From assembly GCA_902595125.1 (NCBI GenBank), contig CACJOY010000003.1:62001-126000 (forward strand): a stretch of DNA of 64,000 nt, read 5' to 3'. This document shows positions 8,179-15,413 of this stretch, piece by piece. The stretch comes from an uncultured Pelagibacteraceae bacterium (GTDB lineage: Bacteria; Pseudomonadota; Alphaproteobacteria; Pelagibacterales; Pelagibacteraceae). The notes below the pieces were generated by a model, which searched no databases, was not told the DNA's origin, and saw nothing but the letters and a program-made list of their open reading frames with translations. Numbering within the stretch: position 1 is the stretch's first letter; the number at the start of each line of letters is the position of its first letter. A program made the position numbers and the translations under genes.

Positions 8179-9426
8179 ATGAATTTTTTAAAAATAAATA
8201 AAAATATTTTAATATTGTTTGTTCTTATTGGTTTTTCGACCTTAATCTTTGCTTCTTATATTGGTGAAGATGCACTTGGCGGTGCTAGAAACGATTATTT
8301 GTTTCACGAAAAATATATTATTTCTTTTTATCAAAATTTTTATGAGGCCTTAAGTAAATTTGGTGAAAATTATGAAGTAAGAAATTCCCCGGTTTTTTTT
8401 ATATTTGCATCCTTTTTTTTGAAATTAGGTATAGAAATTAAATATCTTAAATATTTAAATTTAATAATTATTATACCAATTATAATTTTTTTTGTTAAAT
8501 CTCTAAATCTAAAATTTCAAAACTTAAGAATAACAACAATAATTTTTTTAACATCTGTTATCTTCTTATCTCCAACAGTAAGATCTCTCGCTGCCTGGCC
8601 ATACCCTCTTCTTTATGCAGTTTGTTTTTTTATAATATCAATATTTTATTTTTTAAAATTTCAAAAAAAAAATAAAAAAAAACTCAAATACAGTTTATTA
8701 AACATATTATTTTTGGCACTAAGTGCTTACTTCACACCTAATTTTGGAATTTTTTCAATTTTTTTCTTATTTTATTTTTTAAAACATTTTCAGCTATCAA
8801 GGGAAAGTTTACTAATTATTTGCGCAAATATAATTCTATCTCTACCAGCCATATATTTTCTAATCATAAAAGATTTTTATCTATTTAAACACGAGACTGA
8901 ATATGTAATTTCTAATTATTCTATTTATGACACCTTAAATATTTCAAATAAAATAATTATAATTTCTAGTATATTATTTTTTTTTTTAATTCCTTTGATA
9001 GAAATTAAAAAGATTAAAATAAAAGAATTTTTTCAAATTAATTTTTTAATTTTATCTTTTATATTTTTAAACATTTACTTTTATAATTTTTCAAGTGGAT
9101 TAGGAGGAGGGTTTTTTTACCATCTATCAAATATTTTTTTTGATGGCCCTTTCATCTTGTTCTTTGTATTTATATTTTCTATCTTGATATATAGATCAAA
9201 AGGGTTATTAAATTTTAATAATTATTTATTATTTATTTTACTAATTTTTTATAATATTCAGTCAACAATTTATTTAAAATATTATGATCCTATAATTTTT
9301 TTTATGATTTTATTTTTATTTAAATTTAAAGAAAATTTAATACTAAATAAAATTGCAAAAAAATATTGTTTTTTTTATTTATTTTTCTTAGTTGTAAGTT
9401 ATGGTAAAAAATTTATAATTTATTAA
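8179..9426 (+). CDS. polytopic membrane protein of unknown function
   Basis: 415 residues, almost entirely hydrophobic Phe/Ile/Leu segments separated by short basic loops, suggesting roughly ten or more transmembrane helices. The first external loop after helix 1 carries charged/aromatic residues (GARNDYLFHEKYI), an arrangement seen in GT-C type lipid-linked-sugar glycosyltransferases and related polymerases, but no diagnostic motif is clear. It lies outside the surface-polysaccharide island, between tal and pntB. Its 3' end overlaps pntB by 4 nt in convergent orientation (TTAA at 9423-9426 supplies both stops). I do not recognise the family. Confidence 0.8.
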   Translation: MNFLKINKNILILFVLIGFSTLIFASYIGEDALGGARNDYLFHEKYIISFYQNFYEALSKFGENYEVRNSPVFFIFASFFLKLGIEIKYLKYLNLIIIIPIIIFFVKSLNLKFQNLRITTIIFLTSVIFLSPTVRSLAAWPYPLLYAVCFFIISIFYFLKFQKKNKKKLKYSLLNILFLALSAYFTPNFGIFSIFFLFYFLKHFQLSRESLLIICANIILSLPAIYFLIIKDFYLFKHETEYVISNYSIYDTLNISNKIIIISSILFFFLIPLIEIKKIKIKEFFQINFLILSFIFLNIYFYNFSSGLGGGFFYHLSNIFFDGPFILFFVFIFSILIYRSKGLLNFNNYLLFILLIFYNIQSTIYLKYYDPIIFFMILFLFKFKENLILNKIAKKYCFFYLFFLVVSYGKKFIIY

Positions 9427-10823
9427 TCTAACGCTTTAGTAATATCTTCAGTCATTTTTTTTGCATCTGCAAAAAGCATAAGGGTGTTTTCTTTATAAAA
9501 AAGATCATTATCTATTCCCGCATATCCTGGAGATAAACTTCTCTTAACAAATAAAACTGACTTACATTTTTCGACATCTAAGATTGGCATGCCAAATATT
9601 GGACTTTGTGGATCAGTTTTAGCCACTGGATTTGTAACATCATTTGCACCGATTACAAAAGCCACATCAGCATTAGAAAAGTCATTATTAATTTCCTCTA
9701 ATTCAAAAACTTCATCATACGGCACGTTTGCCTCAGCTAATAAAACATTCATATGACCAGGCATTCTTCCAGCAACAGGATGTATTGCATATGAGACTTT
9801 TATGTCATTTTTTTTTAGGGTATCCACCATTTCCCTAAGAGCATGCTGTGCTTGTGCTACAGCCATACCGTATCCAGGAACTATTATGACTGATGAAGCG
9901 TTTTTCATTAGGAATGCCGCATCATCTGCATTGCCACTTTTTACAGGTTTTTGCTCTTTGTTCTGCGAACTAGCCGATTGTTCTGTTGCGCCAAACCCGC
10001 CTAATATAACATTAAAAAATGATCGGTTCATACCCTTGCACATAATATAAGATAAAATTGCACCTGATGAACCAACTAAAGCACCAGTTATAATTAGAGC
10101 TGTATTTTCTAAAGTAAAACCTATACCTGCCGCTGCCCAACCAGAATATGAATTTAACATCGAAATTACCACTGGCATATCTGCACCACCAATTGGAATT
10201 ATTAATAAAAAACCTATCAAAAATGAAACAGCTAATAATATCCAAAACAAATTTGATGATTGTGTTGAGCACAATAAATAAATTATGATAACTATTGAAA
10301 TCAAAATAAGTGCATTAAGAGGGTGTTGTCCTTTAAAAGTGATTGGTGAACCAGACATTATTCCTTGTAATTTTAAAAAAGCAATTACTGAACCTGAAAA
10401 AGTTATAGCACCAATTGCAGCTCCAATGGACATTTCAATTAAACTTCCAAGTTTTATATTTCCTGGGGTACCAAGATTAAATGCTGCCGGATTTAAAAAA
10501 GCAGATATAGCAACAAACACTGCTGCAAGTCCTACTAAGCTATGAAATCCAGCTACTAATTCTGGCATAGCTGTCATTGGTATTCTGTAGGCTATAAAGG
10601 CTCCTATTGAACCTCCTATTAAAATAAATAATAAAACATAAATAAATCCACTGGAGAAGTTACCTATAGAAAAAAAGGTTACCGTGACGGCAATGATCAT
10701 TCCTAATATTCCAAATAAATTACCTTGTCTTGATGTTTCTGGAGATGATAAGCCTCTTAAGGCTAAAATAAATAGAACCCCTGAGACTAAGTAAAATATT
10801 GCTGATAAATTTGCTGATATCAT
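9423..10823 (-). CDS. pntB: NAD(P) transhydrogenase subunit beta
   Basis: 466 residues. The N-terminal half is membrane-embedded (about nine hydrophobic segments, including GMIIAVTVTFFSIGNF and a GAFIAYRIPMTAMPELVAGF loop). The C-terminal dIII NADP(H)-binding domain shows VIIVPGYGMAVAQAQHAL, HPVAGRMPGHMNVLLAEA, VIGANDVTNP and KRSLSPGYAGIDNDLF. With PntAA and PntAB it uses the proton-motive force to reduce NADP+ with NADH in the inner membrane, an important NADPH source. The start codon overlaps the pntAB stop by 1 nt. Complete. Confidence 0.97.
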   Translation of the reverse strand: MISANLSAIFYLVSGVLFILALRGLSSPETSRQGNLFGILGMIIAVTVTFFSIGNFSSGFIYVLLFILIGGSIGAFIAYRIPMTAMPELVAGFHSLVGLAAVFVAISAFLNPAAFNLGTPGNIKLGSLIEMSIGAAIGAITFSGSVIAFLKLQGIMSGSPITFKGQHPLNALILISIVIIIYLLCSTQSSNLFWILLAVSFLIGFLLIIPIGGADMPVVISMLNSYSGWAAAGIGFTLENTALIITGALVGSSGAILSYIMCKGMNRSFFNVILGGFGATEQSASSQNKEQKPVKSGNADDAAFLMKNASSVIIVPGYGMAVAQAQHALREMVDTLKKNDIKVSYAIHPVAGRMPGHMNVLLAEANVPYDEVFELEEINNDFSNADVAFVIGANDVTNPVAKTDPQSPIFGMPILDVEKCKSVLFVKRSLSPGYAGIDNDLFYKENTLMLFADAKKMTEDITKALD

Positions 10824-11131
10824 TACTTATCCTTTTTCTTTTTTTTATACATTGCCAACATTCGTTGAGTTACAAGAAATCCACCAAAAATATTAATTGC
10901 AGCTAAAGCTATTGCTAAAAAGCCAAAAATACTTGAAGTGTTAAATACGGTCTCAGAATCCCCTGATAACCCTGCAATTATCGCGCCCACAATAATTACT
11001 GATGAGATTGCATTAGTTACTGACATTAAAGGAGTATGTAATGAGGGTGTAACGCTCCAAACAACATAATATCCAATGAATATCGAGAGGACAAATATAC
11101 TTAATCTGAATATTAAAGGATCAATTTCCAT
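10823..11131 (-). CDS. pntAB: NAD(P) transhydrogenase subunit alpha part 2 (membrane)
   Basis: 102 residues with three to four hydrophobic helices (IFVLSIFIGYYVVWSV, ISSVIIVGAIIAGL, FGFLAIALAAINIFGGFLV) and the conserved SVTPSLHTPLMSVTNAISS. The C-terminus is very basic (YKKKKKDK). This is the separate small membrane part of the alpha subunit, as in Rhodospirillum-type three-gene transhydrogenases; in E. coli it is fused to the dI domain. It lies 1 nt downstream of pntAA and overlaps pntB by 1 nt. Confidence 0.96.
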   Translation of the reverse strand: MEIDPLIFRLSIFVLSIFIGYYVVWSVTPSLHTPLMSVTNAISSVIIVGAIIAGLSGDSETVFNTSSIFGFLAIALAAINIFGGFLVTQRMLAMYKKKKKDK

Positions 11132-11132
11132 T

Positions 11133-12221
11133 TTATTTAATTAATGTTTTTAATATTATTTCATCTTCTAGGTTAATATTTATTTTTTTATTTTTTTTAT
11201 CAAATAAGTTTTCAACAAAATTAAAAATATTTTTTGCATATAAGCTAGAAGCTGATACAGGCAATTTATTTAAAATATTACTTTCACCCATAATTCTAAT
11301 GCCATTATTTTCAACAATTTTATCTGCCTTAGTGAATGCTGTATTTCCACCTTGCACTGCTGCTAGATCATATATTACTGAACCAGGCTTCATATTTTTT
11401 ATCATACTTTCTTTTATGATTACCGGAGCTTTTTTTCCTGGAATTAAAGCTGTACAAATTACAATATCAATTTTTTTTAAAGTTTCACTTAATAGATCCT
11501 CTTGTTTTTTTTTAAAATCCTCTGAAGCTTCTTTGGCATATCCACCTTCTGTTTCTAAATTTTCTGAACCTTCAACAGTTAAAAATTTTCCACCTAGACT
11601 TTCAACTTGTTCTTTGGATGCCATTCTAACATCCGTACCAAAAACAATTGCACCCATTCTTTTTGCTGTAGCAATTGCTTGGAGCCCAGCTACACCTGCA
11701 CCTACCACTAAAACTTTTGCTGCGGGAACGGTTCCAGCAGCAGTCATCATCATTGGTATTGCTTTTTCAAAATAAGCAAATGATTCTATCACTGCTTTGT
11801 AACCTGCTAAGTTCGCTTGAGATGATAAAATATCCATTGATTGAGCCCTGGTAATTCTTGGCAGCAATTCTAGGGAAAACACTTTAACACCTTTATCTTT
11901 TAACTTATTTATTTTTTCTTTGTTATCGTATGAATTTAAAGAACCAATTAATATCTGCCCATCTTTAAATAAAGAAGTTTTTTCATCTGATAGTAAACCT
12001 AGTTGAATTATAATATTTGAATTATCTAATATTTCATTTTCATCAGTTGAAAATTTCACACCTACATTTAAATATTCCTCATCTTTAATGCCTAAATGGT
12101 TTCCATATTTATCTGATAGTAAAACTTCAAAACCAAGCGATATATATTTTTTTGCAATATCTGGTGTAATTGCAATTCTCTTTTCAATATTTTGATTTTC
12201 TAAAATTGAAGCTATTTTCAT
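11133..12221 (-). CDS. pntAA: NAD(P) transhydrogenase subunit alpha part 1 (NAD-binding)
   Basis: 362 residues forming the soluble dI NAD(H)-binding domain. It is alanine-dehydrogenase-like: KRIAITPDIAKKYISLGFEV at the N-terminus, LPRITRAQSMDILSSQANLAGYKAV in the middle, the Rossmann motif VLVVGAGVAGLQA with TDVR afterwards, then ALIPGKKAPVII and DLAAVQGGN. It feeds hydride to the PntB dIII domain. It starts 9 nt after the cytochrome oxidase subunit IV gene and is followed by pntAB after 1 nt, so all likely share a transcript that may begin upstream of 5S rRNA or rpmJ. Confidence 0.97.
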   Translation of the reverse strand: MKIASILENQNIEKRIAITPDIAKKYISLGFEVLLSDKYGNHLGIKDEEYLNVGVKFSTDENEILDNSNIIIQLGLLSDEKTSLFKDGQILIGSLNSYDNKEKINKLKDKGVKVFSLELLPRITRAQSMDILSSQANLAGYKAVIESFAYFEKAIPMMMTAAGTVPAAKVLVVGAGVAGLQAIATAKRMGAIVFGTDVRMASKEQVESLGGKFLTVEGSENLETEGGYAKEASEDFKKKQEDLLSETLKKIDIVICTALIPGKKAPVIIKESMIKNMKPGSVIYDLAAVQGGNTAFTKADKIVENNGIRIMGESNILNKLPVSASSLYAKNIFNFVENLFDKKNKKININLEDEIILKTLIK

Positions 12222-12230
12222 AATTAAGTT

Positions 12231-12341
12231 TTATAATAAGAAAATTGCCATTAAAACTAAAACAATTATAACCGCGACAGTTCCCCACAATACGAATTTG
12301 GTAAAATTATTCCAAGTATTTTTATGGTTTTCGTTATCCAT
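12231..12341 (-). CDS. aa3-type cytochrome c oxidase subunit IV (36 aa)
   Basis: A short ORF begins ATG at 12341-12339 and ends TAA at 12233-12231. It encodes 36 residues: a polar head (MDNENHKNTWNNFTKFVLWG) followed by one hydrophobic helix of Val/Ile/Leu up to the end. This matches the alphaproteobacterial aa3-type oxidase subunit IV family (small N-terminal polar part with a conserved aromatic/Gly-Trp-like segment, then a single transmembrane helix). In many alphaproteobacteria such a gene sits immediately upstream of pntAA, as here (9 nt). It lies 3 nt after rpmJ. Its size makes homology detection weak, so position and topology carry most of the weight. Confidence 0.8.
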   Translation of the reverse strand: MDNENHKNTWNNFTKFVLWGTVAVIIVLVLMAIFLL

Positions 12342-12344
12342 AAA

Positions 12345-12470
12345 TTACTTTTGTCTAGCTTTAAATTTTGGATTTGTTTTATTGATAATATAAACTCTTC
12401 CTCTTCTTCTTACTAATTTAGAGTTAAGGTCTCTTTTTTTTATAGATTTTAATGAGCTTTTAATTTTCAT
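12345..12470 (-). CDS. rpmJ: 50S ribosomal protein L36
   Basis: 41 residues, [20 protein letters not shown] then [20 protein letters not shown]. This is the alphaproteobacterial/YkgO-like form of L36 without the four zinc-binding Cys/His residues. The frame extends upstream to 12578, but that part is read through the 5S rRNA gene and is not coding; ATG 12470 gives exactly the family start. The gene starts only 11 nt after the 3' end of 5S rRNA and is followed by the oxidase subunit IV gene after 3 nt. Confidence 0.96.
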   Translation of the reverse strand: MKIKSSLKSIKKRDLNSKLVRRRGRVYIINKTNPKFKARQK

Positions 12471-12481
12471 AAAATTATTTA

Positions 12482-12598
12482 ATGCCGGCAACGACCTACT
12501 CTTCCAAGTCTTAAGACTAAGTACCATTGGCGCAACAGGGCTTGACTTCCGAGTTCGGAATGGGATCGGGTATAACACCTATGCAATAATCACCGGCG
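12482..12598 (-). rRNA. rrf: 5S ribosomal RNA, separated from 23S
   Basis: The reverse complement begins GCCGGTGATTATTGCAT and ends with CGTTGCCGGC, so the two ends pair as helix I (GCCGG/CCGGC). Internal hallmarks are CCGATCCCATTCCGAACTCG (loop B/C region), GGAAGTCAAGCCC and GAGTAGGTCG. Length is about 117 nt, with ends placed to within one or two bases from the terminal stem. On this strand 23S rRNA should lie immediately upstream (higher coordinates), but a sugar-nucleotide gene (fcl) and the whole polysaccharide island lie there instead. A promoter-like pair of hexamers sits directly upstream. Confidence 0.96.
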
Positions 12599-12603
12599 GA
12601 GTT

Positions 12604-12631
12604 TTTATAAACTAAATAATAATAATGTAAA
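12604..12631 (-). promoter_or_regulatory. putative dedicated promoter of 5S rRNA
   Basis: On the minus strand TTTACA (12631-12626) is followed by a 16-nt spacer and TATAAA (12609-12604), and the first base of the 5S stem (G, 12597) lies 6 nt after the -10 box. Each hexamer matches the sigma-70 consensus at five of six positions, and the placement puts +1 at or next to the mature 5S end. A+T-rich DNA makes chance matches common, but the exact spacing to the RNA end supports function. Confidence 0.6.
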
Positions 12632-12669
12632 TAGTTAAATAACGATGATTTTCAATTATTTTTTACAAT

Positions 12670-13605
12670 TTATTTTTTTTTTAAAAAACTTTTATAAGTA
12701 AACAATATTGACTCTTTTAATTTCATTTTTGCTTGCCATCCATATTTTTTAGCAAGAGAAATACTTAATAATTTTCTTGGTGTGCCATTTGGTTTACTTA
12801 AATCATACTTAATTTTTATATTCTTATTTGGAATAATAGTTTTTAAGATAATCTGTGCATATTGTTTAATTGAAAAATCTTTTCCAGTTCCAATATTAAT
12901 CAAGCTTTCTTTAGTTTTTTTATTCATAAAAAAAATACACGCTTCAGCAATATCATCTACAAAAATTACTTCTCTTCTCGATTTACCATTTCCCCATAAT
13001 GTTAAATTGCTTAATTTTTTAATATTAATTTGATGAACTTTTTTTATAAGAGCTGGAAAAAAGTGTGAATTTAGATCATTATAATTGTCATTTGGACCAA
13101 AAGTATTAGTGGGCATTAAGCATCTATAATTGGTACCATATTGTATATTATAACTCTCACACATTTTGATACCTGCAATTTTAGCGATTGCATAAGCATC
13201 ATTTGTTTTTTCTAATTTACCAGATAATAAATATTTTTCTTTAATAGGCTGCTTACACATTCTCGGATAAACACAACTTGAACCTAGAAAAATTAAATTT
13301 TGGACCCCTGACATGTATGCTCCCTGAATCAGGTTAAGTTGAATTGATAAATTGTCATAAATAAAATCTGCTTTATAGTTACTATTCGAATAAATACCTC
13401 CAACCTTTGCTGCTGCAATAAATATAAATTCTGGTTTAATTTTTTTTAAATATTTAAAAACTTTGTTTTGATCCTTCAAATTAAGTTTTTTTCGTGAAAT
13501 TGTAATGATATTTTTATACCCTTTTTGTCTTAATTTTCTTAAGATTGCGCTACCAACTAATCCAGTATGACCAGCAACATAAATTTTAGAATTTAATTTT
13601 ATCAT
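12670..13605 (-). CDS. fcl: GDP-L-fucose synthase
   Basis: 311-residue extended SDR that epimerises and reduces GDP-4-keto-6-deoxy-mannose to GDP-L-fucose. It has the Rossmann motif GHTGLVGSAI at residues 12-21, KVGGI, FLGSSCVYP (catalytic Ser), DAYAIAKIAGI (Tyr-x3-Lys), and MPTNTFGPNDNYN with HFFPALIKK, typical of WcaG/Fcl. It overlaps the 3' end of gmd by 20 nt, so the two GDP-fucose steps are coupled. It is the first island gene next to 5S rRNA. A fucosyltransferase at 29553-30458 is the probable consumer. Confidence 0.93.
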   Translation of the reverse strand: MIKLNSKIYVAGHTGLVGSAILRKLRQKGYKNIITISRKKLNLKDQNKVFKYLKKIKPEFIFIAAAKVGGIYSNSNYKADFIYDNLSIQLNLIQGAYMSGVQNLIFLGSSCVYPRMCKQPIKEKYLLSGKLEKTNDAYAIAKIAGIKMCESYNIQYGTNYRCLMPTNTFGPNDNYNDLNSHFFPALIKKVHQINIKKLSNLTLWGNGKSRREVIFVDDIAEACIFFMNKKTKESLINIGTGKDFSIKQYAQIILKTIIPNKNIKIKYDLSKPNGTPRKLLSISLAKKYGWQAKMKLKESILFTYKSFLKKK

Positions 13606-14638
13606 TTTGAATTTTTTTTAGCTCAGAGTCGATCATATCTTTTACTAAAGATTTGATATCTACTTTAGGTTTCCAATTAAGTTCTTTTTTTGCTTTTGAA
13701 GGGTTTCCTAACAATGTGTCAACTTCCAAAGGTCTATAGTATTCTTTATCGCATTCTATAATACACTTTCCTTTTTCATCATAACATTTAGATTGAATTC
13801 CTGATCCCTTCCATTTGTGCTTAATCTTTAAATATCTTAAAGTCAGATTTACAAATTCTCTCACAGTATATTGTTTACCAGTTGCAATAACATAATCTGA
13901 TGGAGACTTTTTTTGCATCATTTTCCACATCGCTAAAACATAGTCTCTGGCATGACCCCAATCTCTTTTTGCTTCAAGGTTTCCTAAAAATAATTTTTTT
14001 TTATAACCAAATTTTATTTTGCATAATGCTGAAACAATTTTTTTTGTAACAAAAGTTTCACCTCTTACAGGGCTTTCGTGATTGAATAGTATACCATTAC
14101 ATGCAAATATATTATATGCTTCTCTATAGTTTACAGTAATCCAATGAGCATAAACTTTTGCAACTCCATATGGACTTCTTGGATAAAATGGTGTCTTTTC
14201 ATTTTGTGGAATTTGTTGAACTTTACCAAACATTTCAGATGTGCCAGCTTGATAAAATTTTGTAAATTTTTCAAATCCATGAAACTTGATAGACTCAAGA
14301 ATTCTCAAAGCACCTATTGCATCAGCATTAGCTGTATACTCAGGAACTTCAAAAGAAACTGCAACATGCGATTGTGCTGCTAAATTGTAAATTTCGTTCG
14401 GTTTAATTTTCTTGATAATAGAAGAAACAGAAATTGTATCTGTTACATCCCCATAATGTAATATTAGTTTTCTATTTTTATCATGAGGATCTTGATATAA
14501 ATGATCAATTCTGGAAGTATTAAATGATGACGATCTCCTAATGACTCCATGGACTTCATATTTTTTTGAAATTAATAAATCAGCAAGATATGATCCATCC
14601 TGTCCAGTGATTCCAAAAATTAATGCTTTTTTTTTCAT
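13586..14638 (-). CDS. gmd: GDP-mannose 4,6-dehydratase
   Basis: 350 residues from MKKKALIFGITGQDGSYLAD (an ATG two codons further upstream, 14644, is also possible). The signatures are complete: GITGQDGSYL, GVIRRSSSFNTSRIDHLY, LHYGDVTD, YNLAAQSHVAVSFE, the active-site GTSEMFG (Thr, Ser, Glu), YGVAKVYAHW, HESPVRGETFVTKKI and GNLEAKRDWGHARDYV. It converts GDP-D-mannose to GDP-4-keto-6-deoxy-D-mannose, the branch point for fucose, rhamnose and perosamine. It overlaps fcl by 20 nt. Two further GMD-like proteins occur in the island (28597 and 32619). Confidence 0.95.
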   Translation of the reverse strand: MKKKALIFGITGQDGSYLADLLISKKYEVHGVIRRSSSFNTSRIDHLYQDPHDKNRKLILHYGDVTDTISVSSIIKKIKPNEIYNLAAQSHVAVSFEVPEYTANADAIGALRILESIKFHGFEKFTKFYQAGTSEMFGKVQQIPQNEKTPFYPRSPYGVAKVYAHWITVNYREAYNIFACNGILFNHESPVRGETFVTKKIVSALCKIKFGYKKKLFLGNLEAKRDWGHARDYVLAMWKMMQKKSPSDYVIATGKQYTVREFVNLTLRYLKIKHKWKGSGIQSKCYDEKGKCIIECDKEYYRPLEVDTLLGNPSKAKKELNWKPKVDIKSLVKDMIDSELKKIQNDKIKF

Positions 14639-14681
14639 ATACATTCAATATCTTTAATCATAAAAATTGTAAATTAATTTT

Positions 14682-15413
14682 TTAAATATTAACTTTATTT
14701 CTATAAATATACTCAAAGGTTTTTCTAAAAGGCATCTTACTTTTAAATATTTTTTCAAAATTATTTTTCTTTAATAAATTATGAATATCTGAATAAGTAT
14801 AGCTTTTATTTATCATATCATCGTAATGGTGCTCGAAAAAAATAATATCGATGATTTTAATTTGATTTTTAAGACCTTTCAGAATTTCAAACTCATATCC
14901 TTCGGTATCTATTTTTAAAATATCAATTTTGAATATTTTCTTATTTTCTAAGTAATCATTTAAAGGTGTTAATTGAATTTGTTTTTCTTCGTAAAATTCA
15001 TTGTCTCTTTTTTTATTTAATAATTGAAATTTTTTTTTAAAATACTTCGAATTAATATTTATATCACTAAATGTAGATGATGAGGTTTCTATAAACTGTT
15101 TAAATGTTTTCTTTTCTTTTTCTTCACCTAGAGCCAAATTTTCAATTAAAATATTTGATTGTAGAAATTTTTTCTTATTAATCTCAACGTTTTTTTTTAA
15201 TCTAGAAAAGTTCATTTCACTAGCTTCAAATGAAATAATTTTTTTAACATTAAAATTCTTAAGAAAAAAAAATTGCATTTCTCCTTCATGGGCGCCTATA
15301 TCAAAAATAAGATTTAAATTTTTTAACTTTAAACTTTTTAAAAAATTTAAAATTTTTTTTTTGTAAAAAAAATCAAAAAAATTTAATATTTGAAGTGTCA
15401 CAAAATTTATCAT
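14682..15413 (-). CDS. FkbM family methyltransferase
   Basis: 243 residues with a SAM-dependent methyltransferase core: LIFDIGAHEGEMQFFFL (motif I, about residue 36), IISFEASEMNFSRLKKNV, ENLALGEEKEKKTF, and the FkbM-typical KIDILKIDTEGYEFEILKG followed by IIFFEHHYDD. FkbM-type enzymes O-methylate hydroxyls in antibiotics and in surface glycans; here a sugar hydroxyl is the likely target (inference). It overlaps the membrane-protein gene by 4 nt, with 43 nt to gmd, so all may be cotranscribed. Confidence 0.85.
   Translation of the reverse strand: MINFVTLQILNFFDFFYKKKILNFLKSLKLKNLNLIFDIGAHEGEMQFFFLKNFNVKKIISFEASEMNFSRLKKNVEINKKKFLQSNILIENLALGEEKEKKTFKQFIETSSSTFSDININSKYFKKKFQLLNKKRDNEFYEEKQIQLTPLNDYLENKKIFKIDILKIDTEGYEFEILKGLKNQIKIIDIIFFEHHYDDMINKSYTYSDIHNLLKKNNFEKIFKSKMPFRKTFEYIYRNKVNI

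Noticed and set aside
11299..11775. 158-aa plus-strand reading frame opposite pntAA
   Set aside because: Antisense to the intact NAD-binding domain of PntAA; no independent signature.
12345..12578. 77-aa minus-strand reading frame running through 5S rRNA
   Set aside because: The first 36 codons are read through the 5S rRNA gene and show no homology; the real protein is L36 starting at 12470.
12482..12598. 5S as a decayed or mobile pseudogene copy
   Set aside because: The terminal stem, loop sequences and length are intact, and a well-placed promoter precedes it.
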